DNA of 62,215 nt from Saccharofermentans sp. (GTDB taxonomy: Bacteria > Bacillota > Clostridia > Saccharofermentanales > Saccharofermentanaceae), in assembly GCA_024688685.1 (NCBI GenBank), contig JAILDX010000024.1, forward strand, positions 1 through 62,215, in the 5' to 3' direction. The position numbers and the translations under genes were made by a program. Shown piece after piece: positions 33,267 to 41,605 of the stretch. Position 1 is the stretch's first letter. Each line of letters opens with the position of its first letter. The notes under the pieces are model-generated. The model did no database searches and was not told the origin of the DNA. It worked only from the letters and a program-made list of their open reading frames with translations.

Positions 33267-35048
33267 ATGGCAGAGACAATCAATGGTATGAAGCGTACAT
33301 GCATGTGTACGGAGCTCGGAGAGCAGGATGCAGGAAAGAAAGTTACACTTATGGGCTGGTGCCACAAGTGCCGTGATCTGGGCGGACTTACTTTCATCAC
33401 ATTAAGAGACAGGACAGGCGAGATCCAGCTCGTTATCACTCCCGAGAATACCGAGGAGATAAGAACAAAGGCTGCAGACGTTCGCTCTGAGGATGTTCTT
33501 GCGGTTAACGGAACAGTACAGCTCAGATCCGCACCTAACGACAAGATGAAGACAGGTAAGATCGAGATCGCTGTAGATGAGCTCCGTATCCTTTCCGAGT
33601 CAGAGACTCCTCCGTTCTATATCGAGGAAGATGACAATGCGAATGAGCAGCTGAGGCTTAAGTACAGATATCTCGACCTGAGAAGACCCAACATGCAGAG
33701 GAATCTCATGACACGTCACAAGATCGCGAAGAGCGCCCGTGACTATTTCGATGAGAAGGGCTTTATCGAGATAGAGACTCCGATGCTCGGCAAGAGCACA
33801 CCTGAGGGTGCAAGAGACTATCTCGTTCCTTCACGTGTTAAGCAGGGCTCATTCTTCGCGCTTCCCCAGTCACCTCAGATCTACAAGCAGCTCCTTATGC
33901 TCGCAGGTTACGACCGCTACATGCAGATCGCAAAGTGCTTCAGAGACGAGGACCTGAGAGCCGACAGACAGCCGGAGTTCACACAGATCGACCTTGAGAT
34001 GAGCTTTGTCGACTGCGATGATGTAATGAATGTTACGGAGGGATTTGTTGCAAAGGTTTTCAAGGATGTACTGAACATCGAGATCGAGCAGCCCATCCGC
34101 CGCATCACATGGCAGGAGGCAATGGACAATTACGGTTCCGACAAGCCCGATCTGAGATTCGATATGAAGCTGAAGGACATCACTGATGCCGTTAAGGATA
34201 TCGACTTTGTTGTTTTCAAGAGTGCAGTAGAGGCCGGCGGAACAGTAAGATGCGTTACAGTCCCCGGCGGTGCTTCATTCTCACGTAAGGAGATCGATGC
34301 GCTCGGTGAGGTCTGCAAGACATACAAGGCAAAGGGAATGGCATGGCTCGTCGCAGGCGGCGAACAGCCGAGAGGATCTTTCCTTAAGTTCCTGAAGCCT
34401 GAAGATATAGTGAATATCAAGGCGGCTGCAGGTGCGGGAGATGATGATCTCATCTGCATCGTAGCTGATAAGAACAGCGTTGTATGGGCTGCACTCGGTG
34501 CGCTCAGGATCGCTGCAGCAGAGAAACTCGGACTCATTAAGAAGGACGATTTCAAGCTCTGCTGGGTAACAGAGTTCCCCATGTTCGAATACTCTGAAGA
34601 AGAGGGCAGATACATGGCTATGCACCATCCTTTCACTATGCCTATGGACGAAGATCTCGACTTCCTTGAATCAGATCAGGGAAGGGTAAGATCAAAGGCT
34701 TACGATATCGTTCTGAATGGCTGTGAGCTCGGCGGAGGTTCCATAAGGATCCACGACCACGACCTTCAGATGAGAATATTCAAGCTGCTCGGATTTACAG
34801 AAGAGTCAGCTGAAGAACAGTTTGGCTTCCTTCTCAGCGCATTTAAGTACGGTGTACCTCCTCACGGCGGTCTCGCTATCGGACTTGACCGTATGGTAAT
34901 GCTCATGGGCGGATGCCAGTCTATCAGAGACGTTATTGCATTCCCGAAGGTTCAGAACTCTTCTGACCTCATGACGGAAGCTCCGTCTCCCGTAGCAGAC
35001 AAGCAACTTGAAGAACTTGGAATTAAGGTAAGTATTGAAAATGAGTGA
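33267..35048 (+). CDS. aspS: Aspartyl-tRNA synthetase
   Basis: The 593-residue protein has the bacterial AspRS form: an N-terminal OB-fold anticodon domain (GWCHKCRDLGGLTFITLRDR), class II motif 1 (ETPMLGKSTPEGARDYLVPS), motif 2 (AKCFRDEDLRADRQPEFTQI), the inserted GAD domain (~residues 285-420) and motif 3 (GGLAIGLDRMVMLMGG). It may charge tRNA-Asp or both tRNA-Asp and tRNA-Asn; discrimination was not assessed. The gene follows hisS by 5 nt behind AGAGGTG and overlaps lepB. Confidence 0.97.
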   Translation: MAETINGMKRTCMCTELGEQDAGKKVTLMGWCHKCRDLGGLTFITLRDRTGEIQLVITPENTEEIRTKAADVRSEDVLAVNGTVQLRSAPNDKMKTGKIEIAVDELRILSESETPPFYIEEDDNANEQLRLKYRYLDLRRPNMQRNLMTRHKIAKSARDYFDEKGFIEIETPMLGKSTPEGARDYLVPSRVKQGSFFALPQSPQIYKQLLMLAGYDRYMQIAKCFRDEDLRADRQPEFTQIDLEMSFVDCDDVMNVTEGFVAKVFKDVLNIEIEQPIRRITWQEAMDNYGSDKPDLRFDMKLKDITDAVKDIDFVVFKSAVEAGGTVRCVTVPGGASFSRKEIDALGEVCKTYKAKGMAWLVAGGEQPRGSFLKFLKPEDIVNIKAAAGAGDDDLICIVADKNSVVWAALGALRIAAAEKLGLIKKDDFKLCWVTEFPMFEYSEEEGRYMAMHHPFTMPMDEDLDFLESDQGRVRSKAYDIVLNGCELGGGSIRIHDHDLQMRIFKLLGFTEESAEEQFGFLLSAFKYGVPPHGGLAIGLDRMVMLMGGCQSIRDVIAFPKVQNSSDLMTEAPSPVADKQLEELGIKVSIENE

Positions 35049-35961
35049 TAATCACGACAACGAATTTGAGAACAATTTCGAGAGTAAGTTTGAGAAAGAG
35101 ACTATCGAAGACGTAAACGATCTCCCTTCGGAGGAAGTTCCTGTAGAAGAGGTGCCTGTTGAAGAGGAGCCTGTTGAAGTTCTTGACTCAGAGGACCTTC
35201 CTGAGGAGATACCTGATGAAGAGTATCCCGAGGAGATCATGCCTGAAGAATCGTCGTATGAGAGTTTCGGTGAGCCGGATGAAGGCCTGGTCGAAGCTGA
35301 AGAGGCAGAATCAGCTGTTCCGGAAGTGGAATATGCAGAGGACAATGACGAAGCTGCGAAGCCGAAGAGAGTCAAGTACAAGAAGCAGACAAAGAAGACT
35401 GTCGCCGAAGAGATACTGGACTGGCTCAAGACTATCTGTATCGGCATCATCGCCGGTGTTTTCCTTGTCATTTTCGTAATTCAGAGAGATGACGTTTACG
35501 GCAGATCCATGATGCCCACTTTAAGCTCAGGAGACGTTGTCTTTACGCAGAAGATCGCGACATATTTCAAGTCGTACGAACGCGGTGACATTGTTGTTCT
35601 GGACGGCAAGGGAATGGTCGGCTATGACAAGGATGAGTACCTGATCAAGAGAATAATCGGTCTTCCCGGTGAGACGGTAAGGATCGCTGACGGCAACGTT
35701 TACATCAAGCCGAAGGATTCAAATGAATTCTTCCTTCTGGAAGAGAGCTATCTGGCTCCCGGAACACAGACGACAGTAAGATCTTACGGTATCGAGCACG
35801 GCTACGATGAAGTCAAGCTCGGAGAAGATGAATACTACTGCATGGGTGACAACCGCCCCGAGAGCAACGACTCAAGAACACTCGGTGTCTTCACGGCAAA
35901 GAGGATCAAGGGCGTCGCTGTGATCAGACTCTTCCCGTTCAATGCAATAAAGCTTTTGTAA
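35041..35961 (+). CDS. lepB: Signal peptidase I with a long acidic N-terminal extension
   Basis: The ATG at 35041 overlaps the aspS stop by 8 nt. Residues ~8-105 are strongly acidic with short repeats (VEEVPVEEEPVEVL), followed by a basic stretch (KPKRVKYKKQTKK) and one transmembrane helix (TICIGIIAGVFLVIFVI, ~130-150). The catalytic domain follows: VYGRSMMPTL with nucleophile Ser156, YLIKRIIGLPGE with general base Lys203, and YYCMGDNRPESNDSR. It cleaves signal peptides at the outer membrane face. The acidic cytoplasmic tail is about 100 residues longer than in Bacillus SipS and is the unusual feature. It may bind a basic partner or simply be disordered. Confidence 0.94.
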   Translation: MSDNHDNEFENNFESKFEKETIEDVNDLPSEEVPVEEVPVEEEPVEVLDSEDLPEEIPDEEYPEEIMPEESSYESFGEPDEGLVEAEEAESAVPEVEYAEDNDEAAKPKRVKYKKQTKKTVAEEILDWLKTICIGIIAGVFLVIFVIQRDDVYGRSMMPTLSSGDVVFTQKIATYFKSYERGDIVVLDGKGMVGYDKDEYLIKRIIGLPGETVRIADGNVYIKPKDSNEFFLLEESYLAPGTQTTVRSYGIEHGYDEVKLGEDEYYCMGDNRPESNDSRTLGVFTAKRIKGVAVIRLFPFNAIKLL

Positions 35962-35973
35962 CCTGGAGAAGTA

Positions 35974-37782
35974 ATGGAAAGACACGAACTGATACGTAAT
36001 TTCTGCATAATCGCGCATATCGATCACGGCAAGTCAACTCTTGCCGACCGTCTTATCGAACACACGGGAGTCCTCGCAAAACGCGAAATGACATCCCAGA
36101 TACTCGACAACATGGACATCGAGAGGGAGCGCGGCATCACTATAAAATCGCAGGCTGTAAGGATGAACTATAAGGCGTCCGACGGCAATACATATGTAAT
36201 GAACCTGATCGATACTCCCGGCCATGTCGACTTTAACTATGAGGTATCAAGATCACTGGCCGCATGCGACGGCGCCATTCTCGTAGTCGACGCTGCACAG
36301 GGTGTTGAGGCGCAGACTCTCGCGAATGTTTATCTTGCAGTTGATGCCGATCTGGAAGTCCTTCCCGTCATCAACAAGATAGACCTTCCGTCGGCACGCC
36401 CCGAAGAGATCCGCAAGGAGATCGAAGACGACATCGGGATCGATGCTTCGTATGCTCCCTGTATTTCTGCAAAGAACGACATCAATATCGACGAGGTCCT
36501 GGAGGGTATAGTCAAGTATCTTCCCGCTCCTTCAGGCGATACAGACAAGCCTCTGCGCGCGCTGGTATTCGACTCCAAGTATGATCCGTACAAGGGTGTT
36601 ATCGTGTCCTGCCGTGTTGCTGAAGGCCAGGTCAAGATGGGTGACAGGATCAAGATGATGCACACAGGTGCTGAGTTTACGATCACTGAACTCGGCGCAT
36701 TCTTCCCGGGCGGTTATACACCTCTCGATCAGCTCCTCGCAGGCGAGGTTGGATATATCTGCGCCTCGATCAAGAATGTCCGCGATACAGCTCCGGGCGA
36801 TACGATCACTCTGGCTGACGATCCTGCAACGGAGCCTCTTATCGGTTACAAGGGAATACAGCAGATGGTCTTCTGCGGGCTTTATCCCGTTGACGGCGCA
36901 CGTTACGGAGACCTCCGCGACGCACTCGAGAAGCTCAGACTGAATGACGCGGCACTTTCATTTGAGGCGGAGACATCCGCTGCTCTGGGCTTCGGTTTCA
37001 GATGCGGTTTCCTTGGCCTTCTGCACTATGAAGTAATCCAGGAAAGACTGGAGAGAGAGTTCAATCTCGACCTTATCTCTACAGCCCCTTCCGTTGTTTA
37101 TAAGGTTTACAAGACTGACGGCACATGCATCGAGTGCGATAACCCGACTAATATGCCGGATGTATCTGAGATAGACTACATGGAGGAACCGATGGTCAAG
37201 GCGACGATAATGCTGCCTAAGGATTACGTCGGCAACATCATGGAACTCTGCCAGGACAGAAGAGGCGAATATGTCGATATGAAATATCTCGACGAGACGC
37301 GTGTAATGCTCCATTACCGCATGCCTCTGAACGAGATAATATACGACTTCTACGATGCTCTCAAATCGCGCACGAAGGGCTATGCTTCCCTCGATTACGA
37401 GCCTGCAGGATATGACCGCAGCAAACTCGTTAAGCTTGATATCCTGCTCAACGGCGACGTCGTCGACGCACTGTCATTTATCGTGCATACAGATAAGGCT
37501 TATGCGCGCGGCAGAAGGATGTGCGAGAAGCTCAAGGAGAACATTCCGAGACAACAGTTCGAGGTTCCCGTTCAGGCTGCGATCGGAGGCAAGATAATCG
37601 CCCGCGAGACGATCAGAGCATACCGCAAGGACGTTACCGCGAAGTGTTACGGCGGTGATATCTCACGTAAGAAGAAACTCCTTGAGAAGCAGAAAGAGGG
37701 TAAGAAGAGAATGCGTCAGGTAGGTTCTGTTTCGGTACCGCAGGAAGCGTTCATGAGCGTTTTGAAGCTCGATGAGGACTGA
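35974..37782 (+). CDS. lepA: Elongation factor 4 (LepA), ribosomal back-translocase
   Basis: A 602-residue GTPase with the full LepA layout: G1 [14 protein letters not shown], switch [15 protein letters not shown]3 DTPGHVDF, G4 [10 protein letters not shown], domain II, the EF-G-like domains III and V, and the LepA-specific C-terminal domain ending in [20 protein letters not shown]. It acts on translating ribosomes under stress. The gene lies 12 nt after lepB behind GGAGAAGTA. The lepB-lepA order is the reverse of the Escherichia coli lepAB operon but keeps the pair together. Confidence 0.98.
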   Translation: MERHELIRNFCIIAHIDHGKSTLADRLIEHTGVLAKREMTSQILDNMDIERERGITIKSQAVRMNYKASDGNTYVMNLIDTPGHVDFNYEVSRSLAACDGAILVVDAAQGVEAQTLANVYLAVDADLEVLPVINKIDLPSARPEEIRKEIEDDIGIDASYAPCISAKNDINIDEVLEGIVKYLPAPSGDTDKPLRALVFDSKYDPYKGVIVSCRVAEGQVKMGDRIKMMHTGAEFTITELGAFFPGGYTPLDQLLAGEVGYICASIKNVRDTAPGDTITLADDPATEPLIGYKGIQQMVFCGLYPVDGARYGDLRDALEKLRLNDAALSFEAETSAALGFGFRCGFLGLLHYEVIQERLEREFNLDLISTAPSVVYKVYKTDGTCIECDNPTNMPDVSEIDYMEEPMVKATIMLPKDYVGNIMELCQDRRGEYVDMKYLDETRVMLHYRMPLNEIIYDFYDALKSRTKGYASLDYEPAGYDRSKLVKLDILLNGDVVDALSFIVHTDKAYARGRRMCEKLKENIPRQQFEVPVQAAIGGKIIARETIRAYRKDVTAKCYGGDISRKKKLLEKQKEGKKRMRQVGSVSVPQEAFMSVLKLDED

Positions 37783-37788
37783 TGATCT

Positions 37789-38766
37789 ATGGAGATACTT
37801 TTTAATCTGTTTCTGCTTGTATTCTGTTTCGCGGTCCTGATCAAGGGCGCGGATTTTTTGGTGGACGCAGCATCTTATATCGCTGCATTCCTCGGCGTTC
37901 CGTCGCTCATAATCGGACTCACCATCGTTGCATTCGGAACGAGCTGTCCTGAGGCGGGCGTATCAGTCGTATCGTCAATTGCAGGCAACAATTCGCTGTC
38001 CATTTCCAACGTCGTCGGATCAAACGTTTTCAACCTTCTGGTCGTCGTCGGACTGTCCGCCGTGATCGGAACGATTGCAGCTCCAAAAGACCTGCTCAAA
38101 CTGGACTTTCCCATCTGTCTTTTCTTCAGCGGCCTCCTCGTCGTAAGCTGCTGGGATCTGAAGTTCACAAGGCTCGAAGGCATCATCTATGTCGCATGCA
38201 TCGTCCTGTACTGCGCATTCCTCGTGATCCGCTCCCGTAAGGGCAGGACCGCAGACAATGATGATGAGATCGCAGAGCCCTCGAAACCGAGAACGGGAAA
38301 GGGTGCTCTCCTCCGCGTCTTCGTGATAATCGCAGCCATTGCCGCCATCTATCTGAGCTCCCGGGGAATCGTCTACTCATGCACCTTCTTCGCTAAACTA
38401 TTTGGCATATCCGACACCGTCATCGGCCTCACGATCGTTGCGCTCGGCACATCGCTTCCCGAACTCGTAACATCTCTCGTCGCATACAAAAAAGGCGAGA
38501 ACTCCATCGCCCTCGGCAACATCATCGGATCGAACATTTTCAACATTCTGTTTGTCCTCGGTCTTGCCGGAACGATCTCGCCCCTCGATCTCGTGCACGA
38601 GAACGTAACCGACGCGATCATCTGCCTCGGCGTTACGGTAATGAGCTTTGTCTTTGCGCTTACGGGCAAAAAAGTCAACCGCCCCGAAGGCGCCGTTATG
38701 CTCTTTGTCTATGCGGCGTATATGGTCTTTGTTTTCCTGAGAGAGTTTAATATTATCGCTATTTGA
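37789..38766 (+). CDS. Calcium/sodium antiporter, YrbG/CaCA family
   Basis: The 325-residue membrane protein consists of two inverted repeats of five helices. Each repeat has the alpha-repeat signature: IIGLTIVAFGTSCPEAGVSV with SNVVGSNVFNLLVVVG in the first, and VIGLTIVALGTSLPELVTSL with GNIIGSNIFNILFVLG in the second. The acidic residues in GTS-x-PE are the ion ligands. A hydrophilic cytoplasmic loop separates the halves (~residues 148-178). It exchanges Na+ or K+ for Ca2+. The start is 6 nt after lepA, so it closes the hisS-aspS-lepB-lepA transcription unit. Nucleotide composition is notably C-rich compared with the accessory zone that follows. Confidence 0.92.
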   Translation: MEILFNLFLLVFCFAVLIKGADFLVDAASYIAAFLGVPSLIIGLTIVAFGTSCPEAGVSVVSSIAGNNSLSISNVVGSNVFNLLVVVGLSAVIGTIAAPKDLLKLDFPICLFFSGLLVVSCWDLKFTRLEGIIYVACIVLYCAFLVIRSRKGRTADNDDEIAEPSKPRTGKGALLRVFVIIAAIAAIYLSSRGIVYSCTFFAKLFGISDTVIGLTIVALGTSLPELVTSLVAYKKGENSIALGNIIGSNIFNILFVLGLAGTISPLDLVHENVTDAIICLGVTVMSFVFALTGKKVNRPEGAVMLFVYAAYMVFVFLREFNIIAI

Positions 38767-38768
38767 TG

Positions 38769-38774
38769 TATAAT
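38769..38774 (+). promoter_or_regulatory. -10 box of the tRNA-Leu gene
   Basis: Consensus TATAAT 14 nt before the mature tRNA 5' end; the -35 (TTTAAT at 38746-38751, 17-bp spacing) is weak and lies inside the antiporter gene. Confidence 0.5.
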
Positions 38775-38788
38775 CTCTTTTGCCAAAC

Positions 38789-38872
<84 letters not shown>

Positions 38873-38878
38873 AGGTTC

Positions 38879-38981
38879 ACAAAACCTCTCCTTGCTTCAG
38901 TCCTCGGAAGCTAATGCAACTGTTTGCAAACGGTCAGATATGCTGACGCTTCCTGCGGAAGTCCGCAAGGAGAGGTTTTGT
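38879..38981. repeat. Inverted repeat with 17-bp perfect arms just downstream of tRNA-Leu
   Basis: ACAAAACCTCTCCTTGC (38879-38895) and its exact complement (38965-38981) enclose a 69-nt loop that has its own short inverted segments. On the plus strand the right arm ends in GGTTTTGTT, so it may double as the tRNA terminator. It could also be a small mobile or regulatory element. Confidence 0.6.
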
Positions 38982-39069
38982 TCACTTACAGGGAGTTGAC
39001 GCATGCGTCTGCGGTAAGTCCGCTCACAAGGATGTATCCGGGTAACAGGAGGTTCTGCGGTAAGTCTGC
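38953..39069 (+). repeat. Three imperfect direct repeats CTGCGG(T)AAGTCYGC
   Basis: Copies at 38953-38966, 39009-39023 and 39055-39069 share CTGCGG, AAGTC and GC, spaced 56 and 46 bp apart. Together with the inverted repeat and the lack of genes they suggest a decayed or non-coding repeat element. The stretch from 38982 to 39114 holds no credible gene. Confidence 0.45.
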
Positions 39070-39114
39070 TGGAATGGTAAAGATTATCTGTATACCATAA
39101 ACCATACTTAGAAA

Positions 39115-39312
39115 GTGTTCTATTCATCTTCTGATACCAGAGTGTTCATCCCGGATTTCAGTCGATACAGAGATGCAAATTGCGATCCGTTACCATTCCT
39201 TATGAGATTTGGAAATAGAGGTCTGGGTGAATGGGTTGGAGATAAGATAAGTGTATCTGATTTCAGACCTGATAAGTATAGTTTTATGGAGAAGATAACG
39301 ATAGAATATTAG
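39115..39312 (+). other. Doubtful 65-codon frame, perhaps a gene fragment
   Basis: The frame encodes FIPDFSRYRDANCDPLPFLM and ends DKISVSDFRPDKYSFMEKIT plus IEY. The second half looks protein-like, but there is no SD and no family that I recognise. It sits among other gene remnants and is best regarded as a possible 3' fragment. Confidence 0.25.
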
Positions 39313-39349
39313 ATAGTTATGTAACAAGCGTTTTTCAGGAGATATAGAT

Positions 39350-39439
39350 ATGCCTTTAGTTGAGATAAATATAATAAAGGGTAAGAGTTCCGCGTATAAG
39401 AAAACCCTGATGGAGGGTATTCACAGGGGTGGCTTATGA
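39350..39439 (+). pseudogene. Truncated 4-oxalocrotonate tautomerase-family gene
   Basis: An ATG 8 nt after CAGGAGAT starts MPLVEINIIKGKSSAYKKTL, the N-terminal strand and helix of a tautomerase_2-type enzyme with the catalytic Pro1. The reading frame ends after 29 codons, whereas family members have about 60-130 residues. The strand-helix start is intact, but the rest of the fold is gone. Its stop overlaps the ATG of the next gene (ATGA), which suggests that a deletion joined them. Confidence 0.6.
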
Positions 39440-39774
39440 TCGACTATGAAACTATAGCAAGAACTAATCACAAGCGCGGAATGAATTGTGCTTCCGCAGT
39501 TTACGATGCTCTTGGAATGAATAATCCCAACCAGACCACACCGCCGCGCCCGAGAGATGATGGCGGCAAATGCGGAGCGGTTCTAGCAGCAGAACAGACC
39601 ATCCGCGAGATGGGTGGCACAGAAGAAGACGTTGCCGAATTTGACAAAAGATTTACCGACAAATATCAGTATCTTAAGTGCGGCGAACTCCGTGGTTTTC
39701 TGAGTGGCAAGTGCAACGATTATGTCGGCGATGCAGCTGCCATTGTCGCGAATCTGGAAATAATGAAAACCTGA
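39436..39774 (+). CDS. Putative redox-active C-GCAxxG-C-C family protein, variant
   Basis: The 112-residue protein has HKRGMNCASAVYDALGMNNP, then GGKCGAVLAAEQTIREMGG, a Cys in KYQYLKCGELRG and a fourth Cys in SGKCNDYVGDAA. This spacing of four cysteines matches the small C_GCAxxG_C_C family found in anaerobes next to electron-transfer or methyl-transfer genes. The classical GCAxxG is changed here to KCGAVLA. The biochemical role is unknown, perhaps metal or disulfide redox chemistry. It starts inside the stop of the tautomerase remnant and has no good SD of its own. Confidence 0.7.
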   Translation: MIDYETIARTNHKRGMNCASAVYDALGMNNPNQTTPPRPRDDGGKCGAVLAAEQTIREMGGTEEDVAEFDKRFTDKYQYLKCGELRGFLSGKCNDYVGDAAAIVANLEIMKT

Positions 39775-39924
39775 CGATATGGGGGGGTAGATGATGAGCA
39801 CGTTGTTCCGGATACGCAGATCTTCGTTGAGTTGTGCGCGATGCCGGACAAGATACCGTTTTATGAGAAGTTCGGTTTCGCGGCGAATGAGGCTCAGAGG
39901 CTGCGGATAATGTATCATGTGTGA
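39775..39924 (+). pseudogene. C-terminal fragment of a GNAT acetyltransferase
   Basis: Directly after the stop of the previous gene the same frame stays open and reads DTQIFVELCAMPDKIPFYEK, then FGFAANEAQRLRIMYHV before TGA. IPFYEKFGF is the typical C-terminal acetyl-CoA motif of the GNAT fold. No start, SD or N-terminal domain is present. A run of seven G residues lies at the junction (39780-39786). It is a decayed gene end. Confidence 0.6.
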
Positions 39925-39938
39925 TGAGGTAGGAAATA

Positions 39939-40406
39939 ATGGGTTATATTCTTGATCTGCGCAAAGAGATTGGGCGACGTCCGATAATAATGGCCGGCGC
40001 AGGAGTGATACTTGTAAATTACAGTAATGAGGTGCTGCTTCAAAAGCGTGCAGATAACGGCTTATGGGGATTGCCGGCCGGCTCGATGGAGCTTGGTGAA
40101 AGCTTTGAAGAATGTGCCAGACGTGAGTTTCATGAAGAGACTGGTCTTACTGCAGGCAAGATGGAAATCTTTACTACTGAATCCGGTAAGGAAACACATT
40201 ATTATTATCCAAATGGTGATGAAGTGTACGTTGCAGCGGTGATGTATATTTGCAGGGAATGGCATGGCAATATGGAGGTTCAAGAAGAAGAGGTGGTTGA
40301 ACAGCACTTTTTCAGCTTGGACAGTTTGCCTCCTGAGGATGAGCTCGATCCGGGAAATATACCGACTTTGCGTTCATTGATTAAGACTATAAAAGAAACC
40401 ATATGA
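39939..40406 (+). CDS. NUDIX hydrolase
   Basis: The 155-residue protein contains a perfect Nudix box: G-S-M-E-L-G-E-S-F-E-E-C-A-R-R-E-F-H-E-E-T-G-L in the form Gx5Ex7RExxEExG, preceded by VILVNYSNEVLLQKRADNGL and GLPAGS. Nudix enzymes hydrolyse nucleoside-diphosphate-X compounds, such as oxidised nucleotides or sugar nucleotides, with Mg2+; the substrate is not predictable. The start at 39939 has AGGTAGGAAATA before it. The acetyltransferase gene follows after 18 nt. Confidence 0.92.
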   Translation: MGYILDLRKEIGRRPIIMAGAGVILVNYSNEVLLQKRADNGLWGLPAGSMELGESFEECARREFHEETGLTAGKMEIFTTESGKETHYYYPNGDEVYVAAVMYICREWHGNMEVQEEEVVEQHFFSLDSLPPEDELDPGNIPTLRSLIKTIKETI

Positions 40407-40424
40407 GGAAAAGGATCAACAGAC

Positions 40425-40907
40425 ATGATAAGACAGTTAACAAAACAGGATATTCCTGAATGCGTGGATGTTATACGATCCAGCTTTTTGACGGTCGGGA
40501 AAGAGTTTAATATAACGCCGGAGAATGCGCCGGCTTTTACGGCTTATGCGACGGACGAAGCGAAGGTTAACTTCTGGATGGATGAACAGCACAGGCCGAT
40601 GTATGGCTTTTTCGAGAACGGGAGGATGATTGGGTACTACAATCTTGCGTTACCTACGGATAAAGAATGCGAATTAGGAAGTCTATGCGTTTTGCCGGAA
40701 TACAGGCACAGTGGCGTCGGTGAGGCTTTGCTGAATGATTCGTTAGCGCGTGCCAAAGAGCTCGGCTTCTCGAGAATGAACCTCAGCATCGTCGAGGAAA
40801 ATACCGTCCTCCGCAGGTGGTATGAAGATCACGGTTTTACGCATGTCGGAACGAAGAAGTTTGATTTCTTTCCGTTTACGTGCGGGTATCTGGAGAAAAG
40901 ACTTTAA
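40425..40907 (+). CDS. GNAT-family N-acetyltransferase
   Basis: The 160-residue enzyme has the full GNAT core: GRMIGYYNLALPTDKECELG, SLCVLPEYRHSGVGEALLND (with the R-H-S-G-V-G pyrophosphate loop) and SRMNLSIVEENTVLRRWYED followed by HGFTHVGTKKFDFFPF. The extended C-terminus and the N-x-V-L-R-R-W-Y-E motif are common in small-molecule acetyltransferases of Firmicutes. The start follows AGGAAAAGGATCAACAGAC. It lies in a row of single-domain enzyme genes without a shared pathway. Confidence 0.9.
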   Translation: MIRQLTKQDIPECVDVIRSSFLTVGKEFNITPENAPAFTAYATDEAKVNFWMDEQHRPMYGFFENGRMIGYYNLALPTDKECELGSLCVLPEYRHSGVGEALLNDSLARAKELGFSRMNLSIVEENTVLRRWYEDHGFTHVGTKKFDFFPFTCGYLEKRL

Positions 40908-40968
40908 GCTTTCTGACAGTATATCTGAGTTTTTGTGACAAGAAGAAAATGCTGCCTTAAGAGAAGAA

Positions 40969-41166
40969 TTGGAATATTACAAAAAGCGAAAGACAAGCGG
41001 CAGACAGAAGCACAATGCTAAATGGATGGCTGCCTATAACGACTTTGTTATCTGTTATGAGAATGGTTTGCCAATTTTGGAGATAGCGAAGAGGAATAAC
41101 ATCAGCAAACGTACAGTTTACAGATATAAGGAATACTATGATTCAATTTCAAAAAATAATGATTGA
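40969..41166 (+). CDS. Small helix-turn-helix protein, probably 5'-truncated
   Basis: From a TTG at 40969 the frame encodes 65 residues with a basic segment (KKRKTSGRQKHNAKWMAAYN) and a recombinase-type helix-turn-helix (GLPILEIAKRNNISKRTVYR). In the same frame, upstream of the TTG, the sequence still reads like protein (QEENAALREELEYY, coiled coil), but a TGA at 40942-40944 interrupts it and no ATG is present, so the gene has probably lost its 5' end. DNA binding is likely. It lies 20 nt before the CdiA-CT-like gene on the same strand and may be its regulator or a resolvase remnant. Confidence 0.55.
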   Translation: MEYYKKRKTSGRQKHNAKWMAAYNDFVICYENGLPILEIAKRNNISKRTVYRYKEYYDSISKNND

Positions 41167-41186
41167 GAATGTTGGAGAGAAAATGA

Positions 41187-41576
41187 ATGGCCGGACGAAT
41201 CGACATCTCACAACTGAAAAGTCCTCCAGATAAAACTGAGTTTTTAGTAGCAAGGTATTTCGCAGCTCTTGGCAAGGATGTATTGTTCATTCCTCCAAGT
41301 GCTATTCCGGGTCAGCATAGGCCTGATATTTTTATGGATGGTGTTGAATGGGAAATTAAATGCCCGGAAGGGAATAGTAAAAGAACTATAGAAAACAATA
41401 TGCGTAAAGCTTTATTACAGTCGCGTAATGTAATTTTTGATCTAAGGCATATGCGTTTGTCGGAAAAAGAAGGACTATCTAAGTTGGAAAAAGAATTCAA
41501 ATTAAACTCTCAACCTAGAAAACTGTATAATATTCGCAAAAACGGAGAACTGATTGCTTATCTAGGTCGGCATTGA
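41187..41576 (+). CDS. Stand-alone CdiA C-terminal-like nuclease (PD-(D/E)xK)
   Basis: The 129-residue protein starts behind TTGGAGAGAAAATGA. Residues ~15-125 match the C-terminal tRNase/nuclease domain of contact-dependent inhibition toxins (CdiA_C type): FLVARYFAALGKDVLFIPPS, then HRPDIFMDGVEWEIKCPEG, which supplies the D...ExK metal site (Asp53, Glu60, Lys62), then SKRTIENNMRKALLQSRNVI, FDLRHMRL and a C-terminal strand NIRKNGELIAYLG. In CDI systems this domain is carried at the end of a very large exoprotein; here it is a free cytoplasmic protein without a signal or an obvious immunity gene. It may be a nuclease toxin, a DNA-processing enzyme of a mobile element, or a defence effector. Confidence 0.7.
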   Translation: MAGRIDISQLKSPPDKTEFLVARYFAALGKDVLFIPPSAIPGQHRPDIFMDGVEWEIKCPEGNSKRTIENNMRKALLQSRNVIFDLRHMRLSEKEGLSKLEKEFKLNSQPRKLYNIRKNGELIAYLGRH

Positions 41577-41600
41577 CATTTTAGAGGAACGTGTTATCTT
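41573..41600 (+). promoter_or_regulatory. Promoter of the short hairpin RNA
   Basis: Consensus TTGACA (41573-41578, overlapping the stop of the nuclease gene), 16-bp spacer, TATCTT (41595-41600). Start expected near 41607. Confidence 0.55.
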
Positions 41601-41605
41601 ATACT

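Noticed and set aside
38897..39127. Minus-strand frame of 76 codons behind tRNA-Leu
   Set aside because: It runs through the inverted and direct repeats, lacks an SD and does not look like a protein.
38982..39436. A complete integrative element beginning at tRNA-Leu
   Set aside because: No integrase gene and no second copy of the tRNA 3' end are found in the window; only fragments are present.
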